This document shows positions 21,280 to 33,263 of a stretch of 64,000 nucleotides of DNA, piece after piece; the first letter of the stretch is position 1; each line of letters begins with the position of its first letter. Below the pieces are notes generated by a model that was not told where the DNA came from, did no database searches, and worked only from the letters and a program-made list of their open reading frames with translations. The DNA comes from Tethya wilhelma (taxonomy: Eukaryota > Porifera > Demospongiae > Tethyida > Tethyidae), in contig CAXIPT010000037.1 of NCBI GenBank assembly GCA_964030475.1, positions 1 through 64,000 of the forward strand, written 5' to 3'. Position numbers and translations under genes: made by a program.

Positions 21280-22659
21280 ATGGCTGGTAAAGGAAAGGAG
21301 AAGCTGTCTACGGAAGAAGTGGCAGAAGAAGTGACCAGCGACGACGAAAAGAACGAAGAGAACCAGCCAAGCAAAGAGACCCTGAAGCAGCTTTTGAAGG
21401 AGGTGCTGGCAGAGGACCCATCTTTGGTCAAAGGCTCAGAGTCTGTCAAAAATGGGTCGGGTAAGTTATTCACAGGGGATAGTTAACGTGTTCCTTTCAG
21501 TAATTTAAATTTAAAAAAAAAAAAAAAAAAATACAGTAGTTTCAATGTAATTAGGGGCCACTAGCCTGGTCTGGTGGTGTGACAGGATGGGGTATGTACC
21601 CTGGTTGGAGGTACGTGAGGTCGTCCTCCAAATGGAAGAGGGGATGTTTCCAAGTGTAAGGAGCTGGCAGAGGTGGTTGGATGCCAGCATGGTCTGGCGA
21701 CAAGTGGAGCAGCTGATGGTGGCTAGAGTGCCAGCTTGGTCTGGTAACAATAGAAGCAGGAGATGGCTCTGGGCAGGTGACCTACAGCTAGGTCTGTAGT
21801 GTCTGTCGTTCAGGGATTCAGCCAGCACACTGGACCTCGGTGTCCAAATCATTAACTAAGGTGAACTACCAATTGTTTGGCGGTCCACTAGCCATGGTCT
21901 AGTGGCAGTAGTCCCAGGGTCCAGTGTCTCTGATGACCCTCGTCAAGTTAGTTACATCACAGACTGGCTGGCCAGCCCCTAACCAGGGTGTGAACGATCT
22001 GTATGAATGGGGCTCCCTCTTCTGCAGGTAGGGGTTTGGGATCTATTCCGAATACAGCGGCAATTGCCAAATTGGGACTGCAGGAGATTGGCGAGCACTC
22101 TAAGAACCCCCCATCAGTCGAGTCTCAGCCTCCAAAGGAGACAGTCCAGGTGCAAACAGCTAGTACCCCTACTATTTCAGAACCACAGCCCACACCGTTT
22201 GTGCTTAGTGAAGCTTTACCGGCCATTCCAGCTAAGCTGGTAGCCAAAATTCAAAAAGGAGAATTTGTGGACATGGCTGAGCTGTTGAAAGACAACATAG
22301 AGGTGGACAGGCGTCGGGCCAGTGGTGAGCCATCAGTTGGCTCAAGTGGCTCTCATTACAGCAGGCGGGAGGTTCCAGATCTGTTGAGTTGGGTGCAGTG
22401 TTTCGGAACGTATGCAGCTGTCTTTGGTGCGAAATTCCCTGAAAAGATGGGCCAGCTCTGGGCTTACCAAACGATGGTGATTAGGGGGGCTCGCCGCAGT
22501 GGTGGTGAGGGTTGGAAGGAGTACGATTCAGCCTTTCGCCAGCAGGCGGCATCTGCACAGTCACTAGAATGGGGGCGACTGAACACATCCCTCCACTCAA
22601 CAACCTTCCTGGCTCTGAGTGACAAGAACAAGGGAAAGATGTGCTCCAAGTGTCAGGAA
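21280..22659 (+). CDS. Spliced DIRS-like Gag gene (partial)
   Basis: Exon 1 (21280-21460) begins ATG GCT GGT, encodes an acidic, lysine-rich segment (KEKLSTEEVAEEVTSDDEKN, EVLAEDPSLVKGSESVKNGSG) and ends at a GTAAGT donor in phase 1. Exon 2 starts at 22028 after CTTCTGCAG in the matching phase and encodes GLGSIPNTAAIAKLG, then a proline/glutamine linker, IPAKLVAKIQKGEFVDMAEL, REVPDLLSWVQCFGTYAAVF, LWAYQTMVIRGARR, GWKEYDSAFRQQAAS and MCSKC before a single N at 22660. The core (EFVDMAELLKDN, PDLLSWVQCFGTY, AYQTMV, YDSAFRQQA) is the pattern of the Gag-like ORF of DIRS-type elements in invertebrates. No reverse transcriptase or tyrosine recombinase follows. The intron is unusual for a retroelement gag. 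Confidence 0.68.
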
Positions 22660-22729
22660 NGTATTAACACTCCTTTTAATTTTGTTACGAGCTAGTTTCA
22701 AGTATTAAATTACATCTCATGAAATTCAT

Positions 22730-23376
22730 GATAGTCTCACTACCTAGACTCTCCGCAAAAAATAGGAGAGTCTGGTGAACTATTATCTATGGGTACATGA
22801 ACAGCACATAGTAAACTCATTCTCGTTTCCGGCATAATCTGGTATAATGACCACAATCATTTTCCATTATTAAGTGTAGATTACGTAATTTGATAGCACT
22901 TGGAATCAGCAAGGTGATCAAAGAAGCTTATTTTTTGTTGTTTCTGAGTGTTTAGCCAGCTTGAGTGATTCTTACACAGCAACGAAACATGGCCTGGTCT
23001 TGTGTTTGACTAACAAAATTGTAATTATCCTGTGATAGTACTAGTACTGTTTGTTCCATAGCTCAGTCTGCATCACATTAAAATAGTAAGTGTGTGGTAA
23101 AAATTGACTCTTTCCATACTTAGCTTGTAGAGAGCACCTTCGCCACGAAGAAAGGTACTCTATAACCCACCTCTTGTTCTAGCAAAATCCAACCAGAGAG
23201 AAGTTTCTGTGATGAGCACTGAGCTGCCGCTGAGTTGCATTGCGGTTTGTTGATTACATCATCTACATACAACCCACAAACAATGATCATTACCAGATTT
23301 GATAATGAGAATATGTGCTAGCGCTGTTCACCAGAATCTCCCATTTTTTGTGGAGAGTCTGGCTAGCGAGACTATC
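22730..23376. mobile_element. TIR element (MITE) M1 copy 1
   Basis: About 647 bp with roughly 50-bp terminal inverted repeats: GATAGTCTCACTACCTAGAC at the left, GTCTGGCTAGCGAGACTATC at the right. No transposase frame. Confidence 0.85.
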
Positions 23377-23584
23377 ATAAAATAGCCTAAGTTATACCCA
23401 GGCCCCTCCCATCCACGCTCTTATTGTGCTATCAGTGTATACTCTAGGCTTAGGTCAGATTGATTGTTTCCTGTCACATAAAATGGATTGACTAGACAGG
23501 CGCTCGTGGCCATGGGTATTCTGATCGAATTATGACGGATTAATTATCTTATTCGCAACTTAAGCTTAATTTTGGAGGTAAAAA

Positions 23585-24203
23585 ACTAGTCTCGCTAGCC
23601 AGACTCTTTGCAAAAAAATGGGAGAATCTGGTGAACAGCACATAGTAAACTCGTTCTCATTACTAGAATCTGGTAATGACCATAATCATGTTCCATAAGT
23701 GGGTGCGGGTTGTAATCTGATAGCACTTGGAATCTGCAAGGTGATCAAAGAAGCTTCTTTCTGTTTTTTTCTAAGAGTTTAGCCAGCGTGAGTATTCCTA
23801 CACAACGATGAATCGTGGCCCGGTCTTGTGTTTGACTAACAAGTGGGATGTAAGTACCAAGTAACAGTACTGTTCGTTCCATGGCTCAGTCATCAAATCA
23901 AATAGTAAGTGCGCGGTAAAATTGACTCGCTTTCCAAACTTAGCTTGTAGGGAAGGATAGAGAGCACCTTCGCCAAGAAGAAAGGTACAATATAGCCTCT
24001 CTCGTTCTAGCAAAGTCCAACCAGAGAGAAGTTTCTGTGATGAGCGCTGGGATGCAGTTGCATTGCGGTTTATTTTACGTCATCTACAACCCACAAAACA
24101 TGATTGTGGTCATTACCAGATTCTGGTAACGAGAACGAGTTTACTATGTGCTGTTCACCAGACTCTCCCATTTTTTGTAGAGAGTCTGGCTAGCAAGACT
24201 AGT
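23585..24203. mobile_element. TIR element (MITE) M1 copy 2
   Basis: About 619 bp, ends ACTAGTCTCGCTAGCCAGAC and GTCTGGCTAGCAAGACTAGT. Internal sequence matches copy 1 (GAACAGCACATAGTAAACTC, GCACCTTCGCCAAGAAGAAA) in the same orientation. Two copies of one family 208 bp apart. Confidence 0.85.
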
Positions 24204-24805
24204 GAAAAATCATGCATGAGCTATATATAGTTAGGAACCTTGTGAGCCGTCAGACTGCATGCAATAGTCGGACAGCTAGTAGCATCAAATTATAGTGCCC
24301 AAAACTATAACTGCTAAAGCTATACAGTGACACCTGTACCTAGTTTCTGTTTGTGAATTATTGGTAACTTAGTGGTCGTCATGATTCACCACGAAATAAT
24401 CCATATGGTCAGTGAAAGAGGATATGGGCGCCCAGATGAGAGGAAACCATTATATATTGGTGGTCTTCAGAATAGATAATGATTGTCAACAAGGGGAGGG
24501 GGTACCATTCCTATTTACTTGTAACACATGATGAATAGTGCACGTAAGCATTTAATGAGCTGTAAAAAGTTAAATTCTTTTGATCAACAAAGAATTTGGT
24601 AAATGCAGTAATAATATTTCAATCAAAACCAATGTTTATGGCCAGAGGGTCAAAAGTCCAAAATTCAGCCTTTAAATTGGTCCCTCTCAGTGAATTAATC
24701 CTGGCTATCATGTTCCTGGGGACATGTGCATACTCCTACTCTACTGTTGGACTGTATCTAAATATGACCCTGATCTCTTTCTCCCCATGCATTCTCTAAT
24801 TATAG

Positions 24806-25497
24806 GAACAAGTCATGACTGATTCATTCTTAAAAGAGTGCACTCTTCTCAGTCATCTTCGTCACCCTCATATCGTCCAGTTCCTCGGTATCTGCTACCT
24901 GCCAGGCTCTCGTCTTCCCTTGCTTATCATGGAACGACTGCTGATGAGTCTCGATGAGCTTCTCGAAAACAAAAACATGAGCATACCCTTTGACGCAAAG
25001 CTCTCCTTCCTTCATGATGTTGCTAAAGGGCTGTTCTTCCTACACAGCCAAACACCTCCTGTCATCCATCGTGATCTGACCGCTAGAAACGTGCTCCTCA
25101 ACTCAGCCATGGTCGCCAAAATTGCAGACCTTGGAGTGGCCAGGATTTTAAATCTTCAACCTGGCAGGGTGGCAGCTACGATGACAAAGAATCCTGGAAA
25201 TGTTGTTTACATGCCACCAGAAGCAGCTGACGACTCCGCAAAATATTCCACTTCACTCGATATGTTCTCTTATGGCAATTTAGCCATTTTTACTCTTTCC
25301 CGTCAGTTTCCTGACCTGAAAGCAGCCACATTTCTTGATCCTAAGTCATTGGTCGTTCTGAGATTGAGCGTCGTGAAGATGTATTCCAACAGCTCTATGC
25401 AGAAATGGGAACACAACACGAGTTAGTGATGTTGTCTGAACAGTGTCTCAGCAATGATCCTGAAGAACGACCATCAGCCAACCAAGTTATGGAGTGN
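24806..25497 (+). pseudogene. Protein kinase catalytic fragment (TKL-like)
   Basis: An exon following TTATAG encodes FLKECTLLSHLRHPHIVQFL (helix C to beta-4), LLIMERL (hinge), VIHRDLTARNVLL (catalytic loop with HRD and N), KIADLGVARI (DFG replaced by DLG), GNVVYMPPEA (APE-like) and SLDMFSYGNLAIF. The glycine-rich loop and catalytic lysine are missing: no upstream exon was found. A one- to two-base shift near 25350 moves the frame; the C-lobe then reads SEIERREDVFQQLYAEM and CLSNDPEERPSANQVME up to the single N at 25498. The fold and APE-like motif fit the tyrosine-kinase-like group. Frameshift plus missing N-lobe argue for a pseudogene or a misassembled exon. Confidence 0.75.
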
Positions 25498-25664
25498 GTT
25501 CCTTTTATTTGTAGCATTACACCATGCATGTTTCTCACGGTCCAATGATCAGACTGAGTGGCATTTTGTGGGTTTATGGTTGTATTATTGTATGTACATG
25601 TATGGGAAATTTTACAGCATTATAAAAAATTATTTATATTGAATTCAAGTGCATGGACACACAG

Positions 25665-25763
25665 GGTGGGACCACAGCATTGTACAGTGCTTGTCAAGGA
25701 GGATGTGAAAAGATAGTCCAGCTCCTGATTCAAGCTGGGGCTTACATTGACGTTCAGACTAAT
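25665..25763 (+). pseudogene. Ankyrin exon 4 with a lost splice donor
   Basis: Encodes a full repeat (GGTTALYSACQGGCEKIVQL, LIQAGAYIDVQTN) after ACACAG, but the donor GTGAGT has become CTGACA, so normal splicing is unlikely. Located 160 bp after the kinase fragment and N. Confidence 0.7.
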
Positions 25764-25867
25764 CTGACACGGTTAAACAGTTCTGATGATCATTTAATAA
25801 TTTTACCTCCTACATGGGAAATAGGATGGGGAAGTCCAGGGGTGGAGATATGTGAGCTAGGGAGGAG

Positions 25868-26059
25868 GTACCGTAGATCGGGAAATTTTCGCCGTTAAAA
25901 AATTTTCGCCATGCACGTGCGCGAGTGGCGAAAATTAAACGCGCGAAAATTTAAAACGTATGGTGATCTTTACCGAATCGGTCAAAGTGGCGAAAATTAA
26001 ACACGCGAAAATTAAACAAGCGAAAATTTATAGCGGCGAAAATTTCCCGATGTACGGTA
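25868..26059. mobile_element. Short TIR element (MITE)
   Basis: TACCGTAGATCGGGAAATTT at the left is mirrored by AAATTTCCCGATGTACGGTA at the right, with internal GCGAAAATTAAAC repeats. About 190 bp, no ORF. Confidence 0.85.
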
Positions 26060-26084
26060 TACTTGTTTCATTACTAACTTCATA

Positions 26085-28330
26085 TAATTGTGACTTGTCA
26101 AGGGAATTAAAACCTGCCGGTTTAACCGTTAGGAAATTGCTAAAACTGCATTTTACTCCAAAAACAATAGTATTGTTTTTGGAGTAAAATGCAGTTTTAG
26201 TTTAATTCGCGTTTTTACGCGAAAAATTTTTTCTTACATGGATGTGCTGCGCTATACATCTCAGGATGCTCCACACAAAATTTGAGGGGTGGAGCTGCTT
26301 CTGTTGCAGCCATGGAGTAGTCATAGCCTCGTTCATTTTACTTAGTTGCTAACACGGAGAACATAGTTGCATGCTATATGCTGTGCAACAAACCATAGCG
26401 AATATTAATGAGCAAGGCAGCTGCCTCTAAAAATGATTTATTATTCGATGTTCTCTCTCACTTATAAGCTGACTAATCTCAAAAATTTGCTACAGCACAT
26501 AGACAGAAAGATAAGCTAAATTAAGCTTTGTACATGCTTGTCTAAGCCAAGCGCTTTCATACATGCAGTAGCTTGCTATACTCGTAGGTAATTAATGCCT
26601 TTTCCTGTACGGCGATTGCGTATACAGGTTATTTTGAGGCTTATCTTTGTTCTTAGAACTTACTGTACCTAGAATCTATCTCTCTACTAGCAAGCGCTTA
26701 CCTCCTTGAGTCGATTAGCTGTCTCCTGGGTCTTTTTCCCAGCTATACTCGCTAAATGATTTTTAGTCCCCATGCATGCACGTGGCTGACTGCATGTGGT
26801 AATATTCAGCATGTACTGTACATGATCTAATTATGATACGGAGAGTATATACGGACTGCCCATAGTTTACCTAGCAACAACTTTACTAGAAGAATGCAAG
26901 GCATTGTGGGGCGAGTCTGAGTGAGTGCAGCTTTTGTTACATGAATTGTACAGCTAATGTATGGCAGAATGCCAAAGTTATGGTAGAGATCTGGCTGTCA
27001 GTGTTCCAATGACTGTGCCTGTGGTGTGAACGTCAGAAGTTTGTTTACAGGAAGGATTGCTAATGAGATGTGGAGTCTAGGGTTGTATTCGAACTTTAAA
27101 TCTTGGTATCTCCATAGATGTCTCTATTGTCTATCATGGTATCTCTTACCCTCTGACTCTCTGACACTGTATGTTGAGCAAGCCTGGCATCACTGTTTTT
27201 CTCCTTGCAGTTTCTACCTATATATCTGCATGGGCGCTGCTATTAAACTGTTCCTGTGCTTTTCTCTCATAAGATATGCTTAGCAACTGTCTAAGTCTCA
27301 CAACCTCTGAGCTATTAGCAGAACCATTTCTCAACTGTTCTGCTCTAGCTGCCTCTGTCTGATTTCTCGATCGACTGTCTCGAAAACACGTGCACACTCT
27401 AACTCAAGTGACTTAAGGACCGGGACAGCTGGTCTGCAGCATAAAAATGGTCAACTTTCAACCTCCTCCCTGACAAAACTCCTATAGCTGCAATGTACAA
27501 ACAATTGTATTATTTGGGTAGACCATTGTATAAGAAAGCTGGATATAATTAAAAACCACACCCACTAATTAATTAGTAGCCACGTGGTACACGTAAACAA
27601 AAGCTGTTCACGGGTACATTTTGCAAAAAGCGGTGATGAAGATCCAAGAATTAAGTAAGTTTAACTCGTTAGAAAGTATTCCCTACTTAAACTATCAGGA
27701 GGAGAAAAGGCTACCATTCTTATGTAAGAATTTATTCCATAAAATGTAGTAAAAACAAATAACCATAAGAACATTTACCAGCTATATCTATCTACAACAC
27801 AAAGGTTTACTTACCTCCTTGAAATATATTTATTAGGTATCCAAAAGGTAAACTTTGAGCACAAAAAACCTAGCTAAACTGTGGAGCAACATCACCGCTT
27901 TTAGCGTTTAGTAATTTGGCTCTAAATAAGTGGGCGTAGTACAGGCTCTAACTTGCGCACGTGACGTTTACGTTGAAATTTGCATAAACATTCCTCATTA
28001 AGCGCATTGCGCGTGTGCGCGTTTACTCCAAGTCCTTAATGTACATGAGTAAACTTATATGCGCATGCATGCGTGAGTAATGCATGGTACATAGTATAGG
28101 TCGATCATTATGTTAATTAGCTAGAATTAGCGTAGGCGAACGCACAAGACCCAATGATGACAGACAGACAGACAGACGCACCCCACGTACTACTCGCTAT
28201 CTGCATGAGGCTCGAGCGCTCGCTCAGGCTGGCCCCAACATTTTCAACTGTTTTTCTAGGAAGCCACGAATGGAGGAAGGCCTAAATATATGTGGAATAT
28301 CTAACTCAAAATTCACAGATTTTCCTAACT
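26085..28330. repeat. Segment duplicated at 41190-43210 (block S, copy 1)
   Basis: Long collinear similarity with 41190-43210: AATTCGCGTTTTTACGCGAA, CGATGTTCTCTCTCACTTAT, AAGAATGCAAGGCATTGTKG and CACCCCACGTACTACTCGC occur in the same order. A third, partial copy lies at 35715-36440. No exon recognised inside. Contains a small inverted repeat of CAAAAACAATAGTATTGTTTTTG at 26160. Confidence 0.75.
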
Positions 28331-28695
28331 GGCAGGTTTTCCCTTAGTTGCTAAATGTGGAGCATATAGCCGTTCGTATATGCATTGTTCTCTGCTTCAA
28401 TCCTGTACGCAGCATAATATAGCATTGCATGCATGCAAAATTCATTTTTATGTTGTTAAGAATGGGTGTCGTTTCTAAGTGGTAGTGGTACTGGTTACAC
28501 CCTGTTGGGTGGTAAAAGGTGTGAGTGGTACTGAGCCATGGATATACACCTTTACCACTTAGTGTTTACCACTTCAAGGGGTTAAAACCATGGAAACCTT
28601 TGATCTTTCATTTCTAACAGTGAAATACCTTATATTCCTTTGTATATAGGGTTCTAATTTTTTCATGCACTGTTTCTATGTTACAATTGATGTAG

Positions 28696-28794
28696 GATGG
28701 CTGGACTCCTCTAATGAATGCCAGCTTTAAGGGTCATGAGAAGGTGGTTGAACTGCTCCTCTCAGCTGGAGCTAAGGTTGACCTACAGGATAAG
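28696..28794 (+). CDS. Ankyrin-repeat exon 5 (W-type)
   Basis: 99 nt, phase 0, after GATGTAG and before GTAAGA: DGWTPLMNASFKGHEKVVEL, LLSAGAKVDLQDK. The upstream intron carries the roughly 95-bp block in inverted orientation compared with the introns before 9214 and 36910. Confidence 0.85.
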
Positions 28795-28964
28795 GTAAGA
28801 TTTACTAGTACTGTGTCAGTGAGGGATCACTCTCATCCATACCAGCATTTCCTCGAATTTTGACAACAGTTAGTATATATGCATGTACAAGATTAGTGGG
28901 GCAAAGCTCAATTGCTGTTCATTAGATCGTCATGAAGGAGGTCTATGGGTAGTTTGTAACTGTA

Positions 28965-29108
28965 CAAGTAAAAAAAAACATTGGAAATGTAATGAGACAC
29001 AGGAATGGCTAAATCGTAAAAAGAACGCAAACAAGATGGAATGGCTGGTTAAAGTGTGCAGAATTCTTCCTGTATGGGCTGCATTTAACAATCTCCTTAT
29101 TGAGTCTC
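28965..29108 (+). repeat. Single arm of the 5028-type foldback element
   Basis: Matches 5028-5172 (AACATTGGAAATGTAATGAG, AGAATTCTTCCTGTATGGGC) and is cut at the single N at 29109, exactly where the arm would turn. Confidence 0.8.
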
Positions 29109-29563
29109 NTCTGAAACTGCACGAAGGCAAAAAAAAAAAAGAATAAACAATGAACAATGAACAAAATAGTGAAAATAAAACAGCATGCACCCAATCCCCG
29201 GACCCCTTTGAACAAACTCTGCCCTAGTCTGCCATAAAAAACTATTCTGTTTCATGGACAAACACAACGATATTATTTAGAAGAACCATGCATGCGGCAA
29301 GCACATACATGCATCACTGTTATAATCTGAATTGAGTACTACATGGTTTAATTCTTATAATGACTCTGAACATCATGCATGTGATAACAATAATCCACAA
29401 TGCGGCATTCTTAGCTATTGTGCAATACGTGACATGCACATGATGTTGGTTATTATAAGTGTGTACATGTGTGTGGCATTGCATAATTCTCAGAGTGCTG
29501 TATTTGGAGTATTTGTGGGCTCCATGGTCACAGTGAACAGTACTTAACTACATTTAAATCGTC

Positions 29564-31731
29564 ATGGCTAGACGTCCTGACAATGAAGTGGGATATTCTT
29601 TTACTAATGTTCAAATCTTTCGTGATCAAGAATTAGGACATGGTTCTTACGGAGTTGTCTACAAGGCTAAATGTGACTCACTGCCATGTGCTGCCAAGTT
29701 GATCTATCCTGTTCTTTTTGCAGCAAGCCTCCCTACTGAACAATCTCCAGACAAGGAACACCGCCAACCAATGCAACGCTTCGAAGCCGAGTGTCATTTT
29801 CTTAGTCATATTAAACACCCAAACATTGTGCAACATTTGGGAGTGTATCACGATCCACAAACAAATGTACCTGTGCTTTTAATGGAACTCATGGATGAGA
29901 GCCTGACCCACTTACTAGAGACACCACAAAATACTGTTTCATATCATTTACAAGTCAATATTTTACATGACACAGCATTGGCCCTGGCATTCCTTCACTC
30001 CAATGGAATCACCCACCGAGACATGTCAAGCAACAACGTCCTTCTAATTGCTGGGAGTCGAGCAAAGGTAACAGACTTTGGAATGTCAACGCTCACTAAT
30101 TCTGCAGCTTCTCAGCTTGTATCACTGACTCAGTGTCCAGGTACACCAGCCTACATGTCTCCTGAAGCTTTGGACAAGCCACCATTTTACTCTGAGAAGT
30201 TGGACTGCTTCAGTTTTGGAGTTCTAACAATACAAGTCATCACACGACAATTTCCAAAGCCAACAGATCGATTTCAGATCATAGAGGTAGCTCATCCTGC
30301 ACAGCCATCTCTATAAAGGTTCCAGCACGATTCCCTGTCTCTGAAGAGGAACGTCGTCAATCTAACATCAGCCTCATCCCTGCAGCCCACCCTCTCCGAC
30401 CCATTGCTCTCAGTGTATAAAGGACAAGGATATACTGAGAGACCAACAGCTGAAAAACTTTGCCAAACTCTTGAACAGTTAAAATCAACTGAACTATATG
30501 CTTCTAGCGTGCAACAGTTGCACACTGAACAAGTTTGTGACAGAGAGCATCAAATTAGAACAAACAAAAAACTCACTAAAGAAATAGATGAACAAGTTGA
30601 AAACTATAGACAACAGATTCAGGACAAAAATAGACAAATTCAGGACATCCTTCACCAGATTCAAGTCAAAGATCAACAGCTCCAAAGTAGGCAACAAGAA
30701 AACCAGCAACTTCGGACATTGTTGAAACAAAAGAACCACCAGATTACTGAACTTCAATGAGGAGAAGTACAGCTTGGAGAGACACCACCTATAGAACACC
30801 CTCAAGACATTCAGCCTCAGCTACAACAACTAGCACTAACGGATCCGACAAAAGTCAAAAGGAAAAAGCTTCAAAAGGGTTAACATTTAAATGGAGAAAG
30901 GGACCAAAAGCACCACGCAAAGTGAAAAGAGGATCTTCTACTATCATAGGAGACACTGTTTACATCAATGATCATTCATATGGAGATCAAAATGTCTATT
31001 CGTTCAACTACAGCACATCCACATGGTCAATTCTACCGAAGTGTCATGACTCTCAATCTACTCTTACAGCCATCAACAAGACACTCACAACAGTTGGAGG
31101 TCATGTCACAAACAAGCTATTCACCTACCGTGACCACCAGTGGGTGGAGTTATATCCTCCAATGCCTACAGCAAGGTATTGTGCTACAGTTCTCTCTACA
31201 ACCACCCACGTGGCTGCTATGGTGGTGTTTTTGGTGTAAATAGACTAGATTGTGTAGAAGTAATGGATATAGGTGCCAACCAATGGAGTATTGTAACTCA
31301 ACTTCCTTATAAGACTATATGCTTCCGCAACACTTTGTGGAGATATTCTCTATTTCATGGGAGGCCTCACAGCAGACTCTAATAATGACTACTCAGTATT
31401 GTCTTGTCAGTTAATTCAAACAAGATCCAGCAAGTTACCATCTATGTTTAGAGGAAGCTCTAATGTTTGGTACCATCTTCCTGACTTACCAGTGAGGTAT
31501 TCGGCCTGTGTAACTGTTAAAAGCAAAGTACTTGCTATTGGAGGACAACACAAGAATACAAGTTTCATATATGAACTCAATATGGATACATATGAATGGT
31601 GTCACAAAGGTGACATGAACACAAAGAGATCACTCTGCCTGGCTACAACCCTCCCTAACAATAACATCCTTGTTGTAGGAGGCTACACTGATGGGGGGCA
31701 GACAACAGATGAAACTGAACTACTATACTGA
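29564..31731 (+). pseudogene. Intronless kinase / coiled-coil / Kelch gene, frameshifted
   Basis: ATG at 29564 opens a kinase domain: ELGHGSYGVVYKAK (glycine loop), CAAKLIYP (catalytic Lys), FLSHIKHPNIVQHLG, LLMELMDESL, GITHRDMSSNNVLL (HRD), KVTDFGMSTL (DFG), GTPAYMSPEAL (APE) and CFSFGVLTIQVI. The frame breaks near 30300 and again near 30410. The C-lobe end (YTERPTAEKLCQTLEQL) leads into a glutamine-rich coiled coil (QQIQDKNRQIQDILHQIQVK). After a stop at 30758-30760, Kelch-type repeats follow in two frames: SSTIIGDTVYIND, TLTTVGGHV, then KVLAIGGQHK and NNILVVGGYTDGG, ending at TGA 31729-31731. The catalytic residues are intact, but three or four frame breaks prevent one protein unless they are sequence errors. 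Cytosolic kinase with a Kelch beta-propeller is the inferred ancestral product. Confidence 0.82.
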
Positions 31732-32551
31732 GGGCTTAATTCTTGAAGGAACTGTGTTGATCATTATTATAATAAGCACTGTTTTGTTACTATAAAATTA
31801 AACACTTGATGTTTTATGACTTTTAATGACATCTTATGACTTTTTTGTTTTATTTCTAGCTCGATCATGCACTGTAGTACATTTGGATACTAGATTGGTG
31901 TATATGTACACGTATTTTGTGCATTTACATATCAACAACAAAATAATGTTAAGTACTTTATTTTGTGCAATAAAACAGCGCTTATACGTATACTGACACA
32001 GTTCTTTTAATAATTACGCACTGATATTATATCTATACTGCTAATCGTTATTGTCACTTAATAGTCAACATACTATGGCGAATAGCCGAAAAATGACCGT
32101 TTGCCCCATAGAATGGATGAATGTATAATGGCAAGGGAAAATTACAAAGATGAATTTGCTAATATCAACTAAAGTGCTAGATACCTTAATATGCTAAGGC
32201 AATGTGGCCTGCATAAATATTGGCAGATTTGTGTGTGTACACCAGTGGCGTATCCAGCATGGTGCTCAGGGTGCTCGAGCACCCCCCTGGCTCAGAAAAT
32301 AATTAATGACGTCATCGTGTAAAAGCAGCGCTCAAGACGAGCGCAGTTCAATGAATTATGCTTGAAATAAATAAAATATAAGCTAATAAGACTTTAAATT
32401 CACTTTCAAGAGTGAAATTTTACATAAGATTGGAGAAAATGCCGAAAAAACTCCAGAACACGATGCCATCTCCGGTGCGATAGCATGAATAACTATTAAT
32501 AATGTAAGCTATATGCACACATCCACACTCTCCACTTTCACCCTCCCAAGC

Positions 32552-32647
<96 letters not shown>
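32552..32647. repeat. (CA)n microsatellite
   Basis: About 96 bp of uninterrupted CA, broken by a single N at 32648. Confidence 0.95.
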
Positions 32648-33263
32648 NACAAAATAGATAGCCAACTGCTCAGAAAATGCCACAAAAGTGATGTGGGGTT
32701 GAGAAAAATCTGAAAATTTGACTATAGCCTAGGAACAAAAAAACGTAAGTTTTTTTCCCGCAGTTTTGAACGACTCAGTAGTGTAAACAAATTACTTTCT
32801 AGTTACAGAATCAAAAAGCCTGAGCTAACCAAACCAGCTTCGCATGTTGGGCAGTAGAGTTGGTTTATGTGTAGCCCAAGTTAGATCAGCTAAACTCAAA
32901 GAAGTTCTGCAAAACTCGGCGACAAAGTTGAAGTTTCCGTAGTTACAAATGACGTGTTTCTTCATAATAGCTAACAAATTTAAAGCAATTAAGTAGAGAG
33001 AGAGACTGAATCACTGAGTCCAACAGGTGAGCGCCAGTTCCCCTGCTTCTTAGCTTCCATCAGCTCATGGGCCAGACCATTATTGGGAAATATGAGGACA
33101 TTTGCCTCAATTCTTTGTTGTTCACACATAAGTTTTGCAAGAAATTTGTCCTGATTTTGGACAAAGTTTTATAATTATTATGTTAAGTCGAGTAACTAGC
33201 AACAATTAGAAACATGTTACATAATTATGCTAACTGTATACAAAATGGGCTCAATTCAATCTC

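Noticed and set aside
28140..28170. GACA/GACAGACAGACA tandem in block S as a possible CRISPR or regulatory array
   Set aside because: A four-base simple repeat only; there are no spacers.
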